Shown here: positions 18,114-27,835 of the stretch, one piece after another
How the letters are laid out: each line of letters begins with the position of its first letter
How positions within the stretch are numbered: the stretch's first letter is position 1
Assembly: GCA_964419255.1 (NCBI GenBank)
Contig: CAYQOU010000006.1
Coordinates: 32,388-96,387, forward strand
Length of the DNA stretch: 64,000 bases
Direction: 5' to 3'
Origin: CAZPHU01 sp964419255
GTDB lineage: Bacteria; Fibrobacterota; Chitinivibrionia; Chitinivibrionales; CAYFVL01
Position numbers and translations under genes: made by a program
Notes under the pieces: generated by a model
Databases searched by the model: none
The model's input: the letters and a program-made list of their open reading frames with translations, nothing else
Told to the model about the DNA's origin: nothing

Positions 18114-19226
18114 ATGAGTGAACAATCATCCAAAAAGACCGTCCTTTATGATAAGCACCTCCAGCTTGGCGCCAAAATGGCTCCTTTCGGCGGCTTTGAG
18201 ATGCCGATTCAGTATGAAAGCATCTTAAAAGAGCATCACTGGACCCGAAAGGAGGCAACGTTATTTGATACCTGTCATATGGGTGAGTTTCGTGTATTCG
18301 GGCAAAATGCTGTCGAAGATCTGGAAAACCTTCTCAGCTGCCCTGTTGGCACCATGCAGATCGGGCAATGCCGGTATGGGTTTCTGTGTAACGAGTCAGG
18401 AGGAGTTATCGATGATCAGATAATCTACCGGATGGGAGAAGATGAGTTTTTCATGGTGGTTAATGCAGGCACTCAGTTCACCGATTTCGACTGGATCAAC
18501 TTACACCTTTCCACCAATACCCGCATCGAGAACCTCTCCCCGCAGACGGCAAAACTGGATGTGCAGGGGCCAATGTCGGCCCGACTTGTTGAGCGGGTGA
18601 TGACGGAGTCGATTCGGGATATGCGATATTTTCGATTCATGCATAATTACTATAAGCAAGAGCGTATAATTATCAGCAGAACAGGATACACCGGAGAGAT
18701 CGGTTTCGAAATATACCTTCCAAGCGAGCTTGCGCAGTCGCTGTGGGATGATCTGACCGATCTCGGAGCGCATCCAGCAGGGTTAGGTGCACGCGATACC
18801 CTTCGTCTGGAGATGGGCATGCCTCTGTATGGCCATGAACTGGATGAGAGCACCAACCCGGCCCAAACCGGCTTTTCCCATGCAATCGCATCGGATAAGA
18901 AGTTTATCGGCTCAGACATTGTCTGTTCCCCGGAAAATGCTCCACGGCGGCTGATCGGGTTGAAACTGGAGGGAAAGAGAGCCGCAAGAGCCTCGGACTG
19001 CATCGTATCTGAGACAGGAAGACAGATTGGCACCGTGACAAGCGGAAGTTTTGGTCCTTCGGTGGGAACCGCTATCGCATTAGGCTATATTGACAAGGAA
19101 TATGGCACACCGGAGTCCTCAGTGAAAATCAGGACCGGACGACGAGAGCTTGACGCAGTAGTTACAGAACTTCCTCTGTACAGACAGGCGACAGGAAAGA
19201 AAAAGCTTACGGAATTTGTCGATTAA
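18114..19226 (+). CDS. gcvT: Aminomethyltransferase, glycine cleavage T protein
   Basis: Transfers the methylene group from the lipoyl arm of GcvH to tetrahydrofolate, releasing ammonia. The 370 residues match the family, with FGGFEMPIQYESI near the N-terminus, FDTCHMGEFRVFG, SRTGYTGEIGFEIY and GLGARDTLRLEMGMPLYGHEL. GAGG lies 7 bases before the ATG, and a TATACT hexamer at 18082-18087 could be a -10 box. It is the first gene of gcvT-gcvH-gcvPA-gcvPB. I saw no glycine riboswitch in the 90-bp leader. The shared lipoamide dehydrogenase is not in the window. Confidence 0.96.
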   Translation: MSEQSSKKTVLYDKHLQLGAKMAPFGGFEMPIQYESILKEHHWTRKEATLFDTCHMGEFRVFGQNAVEDLENLLSCPVGTMQIGQCRYGFLCNESGGVIDDQIIYRMGEDEFFMVVNAGTQFTDFDWINLHLSTNTRIENLSPQTAKLDVQGPMSARLVERVMTESIRDMRYFRFMHNYYKQERIIISRTGYTGEIGFEIYLPSELAQSLWDDLTDLGAHPAGLGARDTLRLEMGMPLYGHELDESTNPAQTGFSHAIASDKKFIGSDIVCSPENAPRRLIGLKLEGKRAARASDCIVSETGRQIGTVTSGSFGPSVGTAIALGYIDKEYGTPESSVKIRTGRRELDAVVTELPLYRQATGKKKLTEFVD

Positions 19227-19287
19227 TGTGGTTTTTTTTATCCAAAACAACATATACGAAAAACCTTTTTGAAGGGAGAATTAGCCG

Positions 19288-19671
19288 ATGATACCCGAAG
19301 AGTTACTGTATACCGAAACACATGAATGGGTCAAACTGCAGGGTGATACAGCAGTGATTGGCATCAGCGATCACGCGCAGGATTCCCTGGGAGATATCAC
19401 CTTTGTTGAACTCCCTCAGGTGGGCTCTCAGCTGGAAAAAGGTAAAGAATGCGGAGTCATCGAATCGGTGAAAGCCGCCAGTGACATTTACTCACCTGTT
19501 AGAGGAGAAGTAAGCGAAATAAACGAAGATCTGGAGAGCGAACCGGAAAAAATTAACAGTTCCCCCTACCAGGAGGGGTGGTTGTATAAGGTGAAGAATA
19601 TCGATACCGCATCACTCGATTCTCTCATGGATGCAGATGCCTACAAGCAGTTTTTGGAGAAAAATGCATGA
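19288..19671 (+). CDS. gcvH: Glycine cleavage system H protein
   Basis: Lipoyl carrier of 127 residues that shuttles the aminomethyl group between the P and T proteins. The lipoylation lysine is Lys62 in GVIESVKAASDIYSP, and YTETHEWVKLQGDTAVIGISDHAQ is the standard N-terminal strand set. An AAGGGAGA ribosome site precedes the ATG. It lies 61 bp after gcvT, and its stop overlaps the gcvPA start (ATGA). Confidence 0.97.
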   Translation: MIPEELLYTETHEWVKLQGDTAVIGISDHAQDSLGDITFVELPQVGSQLEKGKECGVIESVKAASDIYSPVRGEVSEINEDLESEPEKINSSPYQEGWLYKVKNIDTASLDSLMDADAYKQFLEKNA

Positions 19672-21005
19672 GCTATATAGCAAATACTGCAGAGCAGCAA
19701 GAAGAGATGCTTCGGGTATGCGGAGTCGAAAAGATCGAGGATCTGTTCAACGACATTCCTCAACGACTGCGCCCCCGATCCTTTGCACTGCCACAGGGTA
19801 AATCTGAATTTGAGGTTACAAACATTTTATCCGATCTTGCATCTCACAACTACTCTCACCTCACCAGTTTTATCGGCGCCGGCTTCTACGACCATTACAT
19901 TCCGGCCGCCGTGGATGCGTTGTCTTCCCGCAGCGAGTTCTACACGGCCTATACGCCTTATCAGCCTGAGCTTTCTCAGGGGACCCTGCAGGCGATTTAC
20001 GAATACCAGTCCAACATATGCAGATTGACCGGCATGGAGGTATCCAATGCGTCCGTATATGACGGTGGTACTGCGCTGTATGAAGCGTGTCAGATGGCTA
20101 TAAACGCTACCGGACGTAACCGAATCGTTATCGATGGCGGTGTCAATCCTATTTACCGCAAGATGCTCTATTCCTATACCGGCAATCTGTCGATAGAGTT
20201 TTGTGAGGTTCCGGTCTCCCACGGCCAGAGCGATCGCAATCACCTGTATGAGAAGATAAACGACAAAACGGCTGCGGTCGTGTTGCAGAATCCCAATTTC
20301 TTCGGAGTTATCGATGATCACGCCGATATCGCCGAGAAATGCAAGAGTCTGGGTATTCTGAGCATTCAATCGGTCTATCCGATAGCTATGTCTCTGCTGA
20401 AAACCCCCGGTGAGATGGGTATCGATATCGCAACCGGGGAAGGACAATCTTTGGGAATACCGCTTTCTTTCGGTGGTCCCTATCTGGGATTTATGGCGAC
20501 AACCAAAAAGCTTGTCCGTAAGATGCCGGGACGAATCGTCGGGCGTACGGTTGACACAAACGGCAGGGAAGGCTTCGTGCTAACGCTTCAGGCGCGCGAG
20601 CAGCATATACGACGCGAGAAGGCCACTTCCAACATCTGTACCAACCAGGCACTGTGTGCCCTTCGTGCTCATATCTACCTCAGTCTGTTGGGGCCGAGCG
20701 GACTCCAGGATGTGGCGGGGCTTTGTCTTGAGAAGGCACACTATGCCAAGATGCGTATGAAGGCGATTCCCGGCATTGAAGTGATGCAATCCTCTCCTAC
20801 TTTCAACGAATTTACCGTACGGCTCCGATGCGATGCGGGAGAAATAGCCGGTAAAATGATAGAGCGGGGCTTTGCAGCCGGCTTTCCTCTGGGGCGCTAT
20901 TACCCTGGAATGGAGAATTACCTGCTTATTGCAGTCACCGAAAAACGATCTAAATTTGAAATCGGCCAGTTGGCTGAAGCGCTGGAGGCGGCTTTATGTC
21001 AGTGA
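19668..21005 (+). CDS. gcvPA: Glycine dehydrogenase (decarboxylating) subunit 1
   Basis: N-terminal half of the split P protein, 445 residues. It forms a heterodimer with GcvPB that decarboxylates glycine. Family signals are SFIGAGFYDHYIPAAVDAL, YTPYQPELSQGTLQ, NASVYDGGTALYEA and GEGQSLGIPLSFGGPYLG. It overlaps gcvH by 4 bp and gcvPB by 10 bp, consistent with tight stoichiometric translation. The split form is common outside Proteobacteria, which fits the general taxonomic picture. Confidence 0.97.
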   Translation: MSYIANTAEQQEEMLRVCGVEKIEDLFNDIPQRLRPRSFALPQGKSEFEVTNILSDLASHNYSHLTSFIGAGFYDHYIPAAVDALSSRSEFYTAYTPYQPELSQGTLQAIYEYQSNICRLTGMEVSNASVYDGGTALYEACQMAINATGRNRIVIDGGVNPIYRKMLYSYTGNLSIEFCEVPVSHGQSDRNHLYEKINDKTAAVVLQNPNFFGVIDDHADIAEKCKSLGILSIQSVYPIAMSLLKTPGEMGIDIATGEGQSLGIPLSFGGPYLGFMATTKKLVRKMPGRIVGRTVDTNGREGFVLTLQAREQHIRREKATSNICTNQALCALRAHIYLSLLGPSGLQDVAGLCLEKAHYAKMRMKAIPGIEVMQSSPTFNEFTVRLRCDAGEIAGKMIERGFAAGFPLGRYYPGMENYLLIAVTEKRSKFEIGQLAEALEAALCQ

Positions 21006-22444
21006 TATTCGACAAATCGGTTTCAGGAAGGCGCGGAGTTGCCCTTCCTGCCTGTGATGTCCCAAAATCAGCGTCGATTCCCGATGCCTATATACGAAGA
21101 AAGCCCCTTCAAATCAGTGAGCTGTCGGAGCTGGACGTGGTTCGCCATTTCACCGAGTTGTCCAGAAGAAACTATGGGGTAGATACAAACCTCTACCCGC
21201 TGGGCTCCTGTACGATGAAATACAATCCCAAGTTCACCGAGCATATTGCGGGCCTGAAAGGGTTTTCATCTCTGCACCCTCTGCTTCCCCAACTTCGCAG
21301 AGGCGGGATGCTCACTCAGGGAGCGCTGGCGGTCCTCTATGAACTCGAGCAACTGTTGTGCGAAATTTGCGGCATGGAGGCCTTTACGCTTCAACCCATG
21401 GCGGGGGCACATGGTGAGCTGACAGGCATGATGCTTATTGCGGCGTATCACAAAGATAAAGGTAACAGGAAAACGGAAGTTTTAATTCCGGATGAGGCTC
21501 ATGGGACCAACCCATCCAGCGCGGCTATAGCAGGCTATAAGGTTCGGGCTGTACCCACGGCACGAGATTCCGGAGCACTGGACATTTCCACTCTCGAGGA
21601 GATGGTCAGTGACCAGACTGCCGCTATTATGCTTACCAATCCCAACACTCTGGGTATCTTTAACAACCAGATAGACAGGATCGCCCAAATTGCGCATAAG
21701 CATGATGCTCTTCTCTACTATGACGGAGCTAACCTGAATGCAATTATGGGTAAGTTTCGCCCCGGTGATGCACAGTTTGATGTCATGCATGTAAACCTGC
21801 ACAAAACATTTGCGACGCCCCACGGCGGCGGTGGCCCCGGAGCCGGTCCGGTTGGAGTCAGCAGGAAGCTGGTCGACTATCTGCCGATCTCACGGATATG
21901 CAAACGAGAGGACGGAACCTACGCCCTTAACTACGATTATCCGAAGTCCATCGGCTATATAGCTCCTTTCTACGGAAATTTTGCCGTCTGTCTGAAGGCG
22001 TATGCCTATATTCTGGCACTCGGGGCTCGAGGACTGACAGAGGTTTCCGAGAATGCCGTTCTCAATGCCAACTATCTAATGCATTCGCTTAAAGATCATT
22101 ACGAAATACCGTTTTTGCGCACCTGCATGCACGAGTTTGTGATGACGAGTAAGCGACAGCTGGAAAGGGGCATTCACGCTATCGACATTGCAAAGGGGTT
22201 GGCGGATAAGGGGTTTCATCCCCCTACAGTCTATTTTCCGCTGATCGTAAAGGAAGCTTTAATGGTTGAGCCGACGGAGACGGAAAGTAAAGAAACCCTG
22301 GATCAGTTTGTGAACGCGATGAAGGATATTGCGCACAAAGTAGATACAGAGCCGGATCGGCTTCGCTCGGCTCCACAGACCACCTTTGTATCGCGTCTGG
22401 ACGAAACAAAGGCCGTAAAAGACATGGATTTTGCTTCCATATGA
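20996..22444 (+). CDS. gcvPB: Glycine dehydrogenase (decarboxylating) subunit 2
   Basis: C-terminal, PLP-bearing half of the split P protein, 482 residues. NTNLYPLGSCTMKYNPK-like sequence (here beginning DTNLYPLGS), DEAHGTNPSSAAIAGYK and the PLP-lysine motif NLHKTFATPHGGGG are all present. It catalyses glycine decarboxylation and aminomethyl transfer to GcvH together with GcvPA. It is last in the operon, with 122 bp before the next gene, which has its own promoter. Confidence 0.97.
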   Translation: MSVIFDKSVSGRRGVALPACDVPKSASIPDAYIRRKPLQISELSELDVVRHFTELSRRNYGVDTNLYPLGSCTMKYNPKFTEHIAGLKGFSSLHPLLPQLRRGGMLTQGALAVLYELEQLLCEICGMEAFTLQPMAGAHGELTGMMLIAAYHKDKGNRKTEVLIPDEAHGTNPSSAAIAGYKVRAVPTARDSGALDISTLEEMVSDQTAAIMLTNPNTLGIFNNQIDRIAQIAHKHDALLYYDGANLNAIMGKFRPGDAQFDVMHVNLHKTFATPHGGGGPGAGPVGVSRKLVDYLPISRICKREDGTYALNYDYPKSIGYIAPFYGNFAVCLKAYAYILALGARGLTEVSENAVLNANYLMHSLKDHYEIPFLRTCMHEFVMTSKRQLERGIHAIDIAKGLADKGFHPPTVYFPLIVKEALMVEPTETESKETLDQFVNAMKDIAHKVDTEPDRLRSAPQTTFVSRLDETKAVKDMDFASI

Positions 22445-22480
22445 AAAAGCGCCGAAAAGTAAAAAAAACATGGCGTAATG

Positions 22481-22509
22481 TTGATTTTTTTCCAGCATTT
22501 ATTTATTAT
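22481..22509 (+). promoter_or_regulatory. Sigma70-type promoter for the SH3-domain gene
   Basis: TTGATT at 22481-22486 and TATTAT at 22504-22509 are separated by 17 bp, in an AT-rich stretch 58 bp ahead of the ATG at 22567. This is the cleanest -35/-10 pair I found in the window and separates the next gene from the gcv operon. Confidence 0.55.
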
Positions 22510-22566
22510 TATAGTAGTGAAAAACCGCCAATCACGATACGATATCAAGGATAAAGGAGACAAATT

Positions 22567-23004
22567 ATGCGCTTAACCACACTAGCTTTGCTATTTGTAG
22601 TGGCTTCTTCAAGCCTAATTGCCGCTGCACCAAAGTTTGTACAACCAACCAAGGGTAATGTTGGTATCTACGAGAAGCAGACTCGTGGCACCTACGATGA
22701 GGCGATCATGACAGTCGGTGTCGAAGAACGTTTACGGGTGATGGAATCCGGAAGAAATCATTATAAGGTCAAAACGGATAACGGTACAGTAGGTTGGGTG
22801 GAAAAACGTCTGGTTGCAGCCTCTTCCGGTAAGGAATTTATGTTCGATGATGCGGAAGTTATCGGTTATCTGGATAATCCGACCCCGGTGTACATTATCG
22901 ATGCCGACTCAAAGGACGCCACTCCGATCAAACTCGACCGTTCATTTGCAGATGCTCTGCGCAACAATGTCGATCGGGAAACTGTGGAGCGTCAAACGAA
23001 ATAA
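22567..23004 (+). CDS. Secreted SH3-domain protein
   Basis: 145 residues. Signal peptide at 1-20 (MRLTTLALLFVVASSSLIAAA, cleavage probably after AAA). The mature part has one bacterial SH3 domain at about 30-85: VGIYEKQTRGTYDEAI, EERLRVMESGRNHYKV and NGTVGWVEKRLVA. The remaining 60 residues are acidic and not recognised. Such proteins usually bind cell-wall or envelope targets; no catalytic domain is attached. AAAGGAGA precedes the ATG. The gene is a single unit, with a promoter at 22481 and a strong terminator at 23041. Confidence 0.8.
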   Translation: MRLTTLALLFVVASSSLIAAAPKFVQPTKGNVGIYEKQTRGTYDEAIMTVGVEERLRVMESGRNHYKVKTDNGTVGWVEKRLVAASSGKEFMFDDAEVIGYLDNPTPVYIIDADSKDATPIKLDRSFADALRNNVDRETVERQTK

Positions 23005-23036
23005 CACCTCCTTTGTGAAAGTGTGTATGTGATGGG

Positions 23037-23074
23037 GAAAAGAGGGATGATAATCTTATCATCCCTCTTTTTTT
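23037..23074 (+). terminator. Rho-independent terminator
   Basis: A perfect 13-bp stem AGAGGGATGATAA (23041-23053) / TTATCATCCCTCT (23056-23068) with a 2-base gap, followed by a run of T on plus and preceded by AAAA, so it may also work on minus. It closes the SH3-domain gene. Confidence 0.92.
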
Positions 23075-23267
23075 GCGCCATCATACATTCCCTTGGTCGG
23101 CAGAGCTGGAGAATCAAGGAACAAACTCACCCCTGTCTTTTTATTTATCAGCTTTGCCGGATTCGTCAGGAGGGGAAGTAGAGCAGTTTGCTTTACATTA
23201 AAGGAGTGATGGTCGTAAGAGATAGGGTTTAATAGTTGTTACTAATTCAGCCGCATTGTTAAGACAA

Positions 23268-24962
23268 TCACAGAAAGCTACCTTCCTCCTTCTTCTTCAT
23301 CAGAATTCGCCATATCTTCTCCACCAGTTCCCTGCCGCTAAACGGCTTTACAATGAAATCGTCTGCGCCACTGGCAAAGCAGCGTTGCATTTCGTCATTC
23401 TGAGTGCCGGCGGAGAAAAAAGCGACAGGAATATCTCTGGTCTCCTCTTGTGAACGCAGGATACGGCAGATGCGACTACCATCCAGACCCGGCAAATACA
23501 GATCGAGCAAAATCATGGAGGGCTTCCGTTCGAAAGCCAAGGTTAACCCGTGTTCTCCACTTTCGGCAACGATGATGTCAAATGCATTTTCAAGCACCAT
23601 CCTTGCGATTTCAATCGCCTCACGATCATCGTCAATAAGCAGAATGAGAGGCTTTTGATTGACTGCGGCCTCTTCCTTCCCCTCAATGTCTTCTTCACGG
23701 TTGGATTGTGCGGTTGCAATGGTAATCACTTTGGTATCATCATCATCCCAGGGAATCCTCGCTTCAACAGGTAACACAATGTGAAATTCACTTCCCGGGT
23801 ATTCCCCTTCCTTGGTTCCCTTACTTTCCGCCCATATACGTCCGCCATGACGTTCAATGATTCCCTTTACGATAGAGAGCCCCAGGCCCGTTCCTCCTCC
23901 CAGAAACTTGCTGAAATCGGTACTGTGGCGCGTGGCTTTCCCAATTTCATAAAAGGCATCGAAAATCTTGTCCTGCTCGCCCGGATCAATTCCGATCCCA
24001 TAGTCTCTAACAGTTATGTGAAACTTATCGTTTTCTTTTTCAATTATGACGTCCACAGTAGAGTTGTCGGGAGAGTATTTGAGTGCGTTACTAAAAAGAT
24101 TTGTAAACACCTGCTGTATTCGCATCTTATCACCATAAAACGGAGGAAGTCCCTCCTGGATTATGGGATTGAATGTTATCTGACGTTGTGCGGAAAACTG
24201 GAGAAGATCTTCTATACAATCCTGAGCGGTCTGAGCCAAATCCATCTGCTCAGGATGAAGCCGCAATCGTTTCTGCTCGATGCGGGTAACATCAAGCATG
24301 TTGTTAATCACCTTATGAAGACGGTCGGCAGCTCTGCTGATACTCTCGATCATCTTAAATACCCCGCCATCAAGCTTGTCCTGCATGTTTTCGATGATTA
24401 TCTCAGAATATCCTTTTATGGATGTCAGAGGGGTTTTCAGCTCATGAGAGGCGATACTGAGGAAATTTGATTTCAGCTCGCTCACCCGTTTGAGTTCCAG
24501 ATTCGAACGGATCAGCTCGCTGTTCATCTTTGCCATTTCAAGATTCTTCCGTTCAAGCTCAGCGGCTATGCGCTGCTGTTTGGTAATGTCACGGAATATG
24601 ATTACAATCTCAGGTCTTTTGGCCTTTGCACGAGGGCTCTGTGAGTCGGTACCATTGCTATAGATGACAAAACAGTGCAGAGAACATAGCCGTTCGGTGT
24701 GATCGACACAGATGAAGTGTCCCTTGCCGACAAACAATTCACCTTTTTGAATAATCGAGACTACATCCTGCCACTCCTGTCCATCTTCCGTGCCAAGAAA
24801 GATATCGTAAATGGATTGCTTTAAAAGATTCTCGTTTCCATACCCCAGGCACTCCGCAGCATTCGCATTTGCATATTCAATGCTGCCCGACAGGCTGGTT
24901 ACAACAACCCCCTCAGGTATCAGTTCGATAATGTTCATTATAAGGTTATCATCAGGCCGCAT
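23268..24962 (-). CDS. PAS hybrid histidine kinase with C-terminal receiver
   Basis: 564 residues, no membrane segment. A PAS domain (about 10-135, LIPEGVVVTSLSGSIEYANA) is followed by a short coiled coil, HisKA with the phosphoacceptor in SIASHELKTPLTSIKGYSE, an ATPase domain (LFSNALKYSP, DYGIGIDPGE, GGGTGLGLSIVKGI), and a receiver with Asp in MILLDLYLPG and Lys in IVKPFSG. Unlike the kinase at 8.9 kb, the phosphoacceptor helix here is the classical HisKA type. No response regulator is next to it, so the target is unknown. The neighbour on the same strand starts 99 bp upstream of it and is not obviously related. Confidence 0.93.
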   Translation of the reverse strand: MRPDDNLIMNIIELIPEGVVVTSLSGSIEYANANAAECLGYGNENLLKQSIYDIFLGTEDGQEWQDVVSIIQKGELFVGKGHFICVDHTERLCSLHCFVIYSNGTDSQSPRAKAKRPEIVIIFRDITKQQRIAAELERKNLEMAKMNSELIRSNLELKRVSELKSNFLSIASHELKTPLTSIKGYSEIIIENMQDKLDGGVFKMIESISRAADRLHKVINNMLDVTRIEQKRLRLHPEQMDLAQTAQDCIEDLLQFSAQRQITFNPIIQEGLPPFYGDKMRIQQVFTNLFSNALKYSPDNSTVDVIIEKENDKFHITVRDYGIGIDPGEQDKIFDAFYEIGKATRHSTDFSKFLGGGTGLGLSIVKGIIERHGGRIWAESKGTKEGEYPGSEFHIVLPVEARIPWDDDDTKVITIATAQSNREEDIEGKEEAAVNQKPLILLIDDDREAIEIARMVLENAFDIIVAESGEHGLTLAFERKPSMILLDLYLPGLDGSRICRILRSQEETRDIPVAFFSAGTQNDEMQRCFASGADDFIVKPFSGRELVEKIWRILMKKKEEGSFL

Positions 24963-25061
24963 ATTCGAAAACTATTTACTCCCTGCAAAAACGAGGATTC
25001 AGGCTAATTTCATGTACAATTTACATATAAAATACGGATATCAGGCCGACACATTCATTTA

Positions 25062-25790
25062 TTATACACCAATCCCTCCCAAACTGTCTACTTTTTCCAC
25101 CAGAGAGTCGATCGCATCGGAAAACTCGAAATAGAGCTGCTCATACCGATTCTTCAGCCGGGCATTTTTTGAGAACAGTATTTCGGATAGTACCGAAGGA
25201 CCAAGACCGTATAAATCTTCAACCTGTGCGACGATATCACTTCTGGAATAAGGGATCTTACGATCTTTCAAAACAACCAGAGCCTTGAAAACCGGCTCCA
25301 ACTCTGTGATTAGATCGTACAAAACCTTCTGAATGGCTTTTCCCTCTCCTGCTTGTAATACGTAGTGCTGTCTTAAAGAAAGTGCGCATTTTCGCAACTC
25401 GCGTTCACACAGGAGTCTAATATGTACAGGGCTGAGAGTAACCCCATCTACGACATCGACCCCGAAAACCACCCTGTAATTTGCCTGCAAATCCAGATAT
25501 TCAACAGGGAGAGTATCCAACGAAGATTGAAGCCATTCAGGGGTTATAAAGATTGGAGTCTCGATCCCCCATTTGTTCCACTTTTTATGCATCGAAGCGC
25601 TGGCGGCAATGGTGGAAAGTTTGGTATCGGTGAGTACTATCGCCAGCTTAACGGCTGATTTCCCAGGAATATACTCATGAGTGACGGCCGGTCCGTACAT
25701 GATAACGCTGACAAGCCGTTCGCCAAAAGACTCCTGGCAATCGGAGACAAAAGAATCTACTATTTGATTTGGATTGCGAATTTTTTTCAT
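25062..25790 (-). CDS. Nucleotidyltransferase-fold protein, active site degenerate
   Basis: 242 residues. The N-terminus resembles the minimal nucleotidyltransferase fold (FGERLVSVIMYGPAVTHEY, then VKLAIVLTD). The GS...DxD signature is altered: the Gly-Ser is Gly-Pro, and the first Asp positions read KLAIVL, so catalysis is doubtful. The rest is helical (RLLCERELRKCALSLRQHYV). It is third in a minus-strand group after a DUF1189-like membrane protein and an unknown protein. It may be a structural or ligand-sensing partner of these. The assignment rests on fold-level similarity only. Confidence 0.55.
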   Translation of the reverse strand: MKKIRNPNQIVDSFVSDCQESFGERLVSVIMYGPAVTHEYIPGKSAVKLAIVLTDTKLSTIAASASMHKKWNKWGIETPIFITPEWLQSSLDTLPVEYLDLQANYRVVFGVDVVDGVTLSPVHIRLLCERELRKCALSLRQHYVLQAGEGKAIQKVLYDLITELEPVFKALVVLKDRKIPYSRSDIVAQVEDLYGLGPSVLSEILFSKNARLKNRYEQLYFEFSDAIDSLVEKVDSLGGIGV

Positions 25791-25851
25791 CTAATACTAT
25801 TCACCAGCTCAAACAATCATATGGTGTATGCTGGTGGTAATGAGGCTGCGA

Positions 25852-26721
25852 TCATTCGGAAAGCCCCTTTTCCAGATCTGCAATAGACTGATTTATACTG
25901 TCCACCTCAGAATAATTCTCACTGCTGATTACGGCTATTTTTCGTGCATACAGCTCAAGCAGCTGATAGTGTTGCGCACTAAGATTGATTGGCCGTTCGA
26001 TAAGCTTGATTATGTGGGTGGCATCCTCTTCGAAACGCTCCCCTAAAAATTTGCGAAACTGTGCTTCTGTAGACTTAAGCACCGGTTTGTCATTTCTACA
26101 GTACAGCATCTGGGGAATATACTCCTTGAGGATCTTCTGTTCAAGCTCCTTTCCTGACAACGCAGGACTAACCTGCGTGCGCTCAACCTGAAAGATGAGC
26201 TGCTCGATTTCACTCTTTACCCGGTCTATCTGCTGCTCTCTGAAACGGGCCTGATAGAGAATGGGAAAAGAGTTTACGCTGAGGTTGGCATTAGCCACAT
26301 TTTTAAACATCCCTGTAAAGAAGACATCCCCCTGCTGAGAGATAATCTCCTCCTCCGAATTAAACGGGACGATTTTGGCCGGCGTTGGAATAAAATCCTG
26401 AATATCATCCAGATGATCCATCTTATCTTTGAGTTTCTGAGGATCGAGAGCAGATTCCAGTCCGTCGAGTTTTTCTATAAACTCGCCCAACCCCTCTTCC
26501 AGTGACAGCCCCATCTCCGATTTGAGAAAATCCCGAAGGTTGTTTTGATCCCTATAATTTCCCTGAGCAACAAGCAAACCGTTGTGGATCATCGAAGCAA
26601 TGGGATGCTTTGGCTCCACCACCTCAGAGGGATCCAGATCGACTCTTGCATACACCGTCAGATGACCATCAAGGTTGTGAGGATCGCCTTTTTTCTGAAC
26701 TATGCCCATAAAGCTCATCAT
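25852..26721 (-). CDS. Conserved-looking protein of unknown function
   Basis: 289 residues, soluble, with no signal peptide or membrane span and no family I recognise. The first part (GHLTVYARVDLDPSEVVEPKHP) is followed by a helical middle (LEEGLGEFIEKLDGLESALD, KLKDKMDHLDDIQDF), and the C-terminal third is charged and likely coiled. Two Met codons near the start (MMSFMG) leave the exact start open by a few residues. It directly follows the DUF1189-like gene with no gap and precedes the nucleotidyltransferase-like gene by 61 bp, so the three are likely co-transcribed. Confidence 0.6.
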   Translation of the reverse strand: MMSFMGIVQKKGDPHNLDGHLTVYARVDLDPSEVVEPKHPIASMIHNGLLVAQGNYRDQNNLRDFLKSEMGLSLEEGLGEFIEKLDGLESALDPQKLKDKMDHLDDIQDFIPTPAKIVPFNSEEEIISQQGDVFFTGMFKNVANANLSVNSFPILYQARFREQQIDRVKSEIEQLIFQVERTQVSPALSGKELEQKILKEYIPQMLYCRNDKPVLKSTEAQFRKFLGERFEEDATHIIKLIERPINLSAQHYQLLELYARKIAVISSENYSEVDSINQSIADLEKGLSE

Positions 26722-27567
26722 TTACTCTCCTGAGTTGTTTGCGGATACCTCATCCGGATTTACTCCAGTGGCTCTGATAGCACGAAACAAAACCACTGAA
26801 GAGATAATTAAAGCCGCCTGCCCCGTCCATGCCATGGAGGTCATGGAAAGAGCCTCCAGAATGTTGGCTACCGCTATGGAGCTTATTGCAAAGGAGGCAA
26901 TTTTTACCGAATACACAAGATCTCTTCTTCCGTTTCTGAATATATATGCTGCAATAGCGAGAAAAAATAGTGCAAAAAGAATGTCTCTTCCGCTCTTCAG
27001 CATATGGGAAATAATAAAAAAGAACGAAACCGCAACAATATTGCTCTCCAGAAAAGATTCTATTTCCTCAGAGGTAAAGTATATCTGGCCCTTGTCGCCA
27101 AAAAGATCGGTGTATTCGATCGGAATGGTTCCAGCCCCGTTACTAAACTCCACTCTCCTGCGCATCAGGCGAATAGTATTCCTATTCGGATTCGGCCCCT
27201 TCCGCGATTGCGCACGCGTATCGACTACCAGAGAGGAATCACCTACATTTACATACTCCATCGGTACTGCGCCAAGAAATGCCACCAAATCACGCACATA
27301 GTTTCCTGGTGGGGTGTATAAATCATCGGTTTCGGAAACAAGTTCACCATTGCGTAGCGACACACCCTGCAGAACTCTTGAAAAAAGATACGGTAGTCCG
27401 GTTTCTGTATCGAATGCCTGCCAGGTATGCACGGCACCTTCAACCAATGCAGTCAGGATAATCAGCCGCACAACATACCATAATACCTTCATGCCGGAAA
27501 ACGAGATTATCTTCCGGTAAAAAAACGGCGAAACAATGCTTTCATGGATCTGTTTGAAAAAATTCAC
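26722..27567 (-). CDS. DUF1189-like membrane protein
   Basis: 281 residues starting MNFFKQIHESIVSPFFYRKI, the typical DUF1189 opening. One membrane span at about 28-45 (LWYVVRLIILTALVEGAV), a soluble loop of about 120 residues, then spans at about 180-200, 205-222 and 245-265. The loop has regions such as YVNVGDSSLVVDTRAQ and IYFTSEEIESFL that recall the extracytoplasmic part of family members. Function is unknown for the family. It is the first gene of the three-gene minus-strand group and divergent from a lipoprotein gene across 268 bp. Confidence 0.65.
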   Translation of the reverse strand: MNFFKQIHESIVSPFFYRKIISFSGMKVLWYVVRLIILTALVEGAVHTWQAFDTETGLPYLFSRVLQGVSLRNGELVSETDDLYTPPGNYVRDLVAFLGAVPMEYVNVGDSSLVVDTRAQSRKGPNPNRNTIRLMRRRVEFSNGAGTIPIEYTDLFGDKGQIYFTSEEIESFLESNIVAVSFFFIISHMLKSGRDILFALFFLAIAAYIFRNGRRDLVYSVKIASFAISSIAVANILEALSMTSMAWTGQAALIISSVVLFRAIRATGVNPDEVSANNSGE

Positions 27568-27835
27568 TGTGTCGTTATCCCGAGTTGGCTATTTTTATCC
27601 TGCAAAGGTGAATCTATCCTATTGATACTTCGTCTATAAAGGGAATTGTATTGCGCCCCGAAAAATTCAAAATAGTACATTCGCACGCGTTTTGTATCCC
27701 CTGATTCTTTCATTAAAATAGAAGATGGCGCAAAATGAGAGAGAATGATATGCCGGAATAAGAAAATTCGCAAATCGAAACCCGCACGACTGTATTTTCT
27801 TATTACTATCTTTTTCGGATCACGGGAGCAGACTG

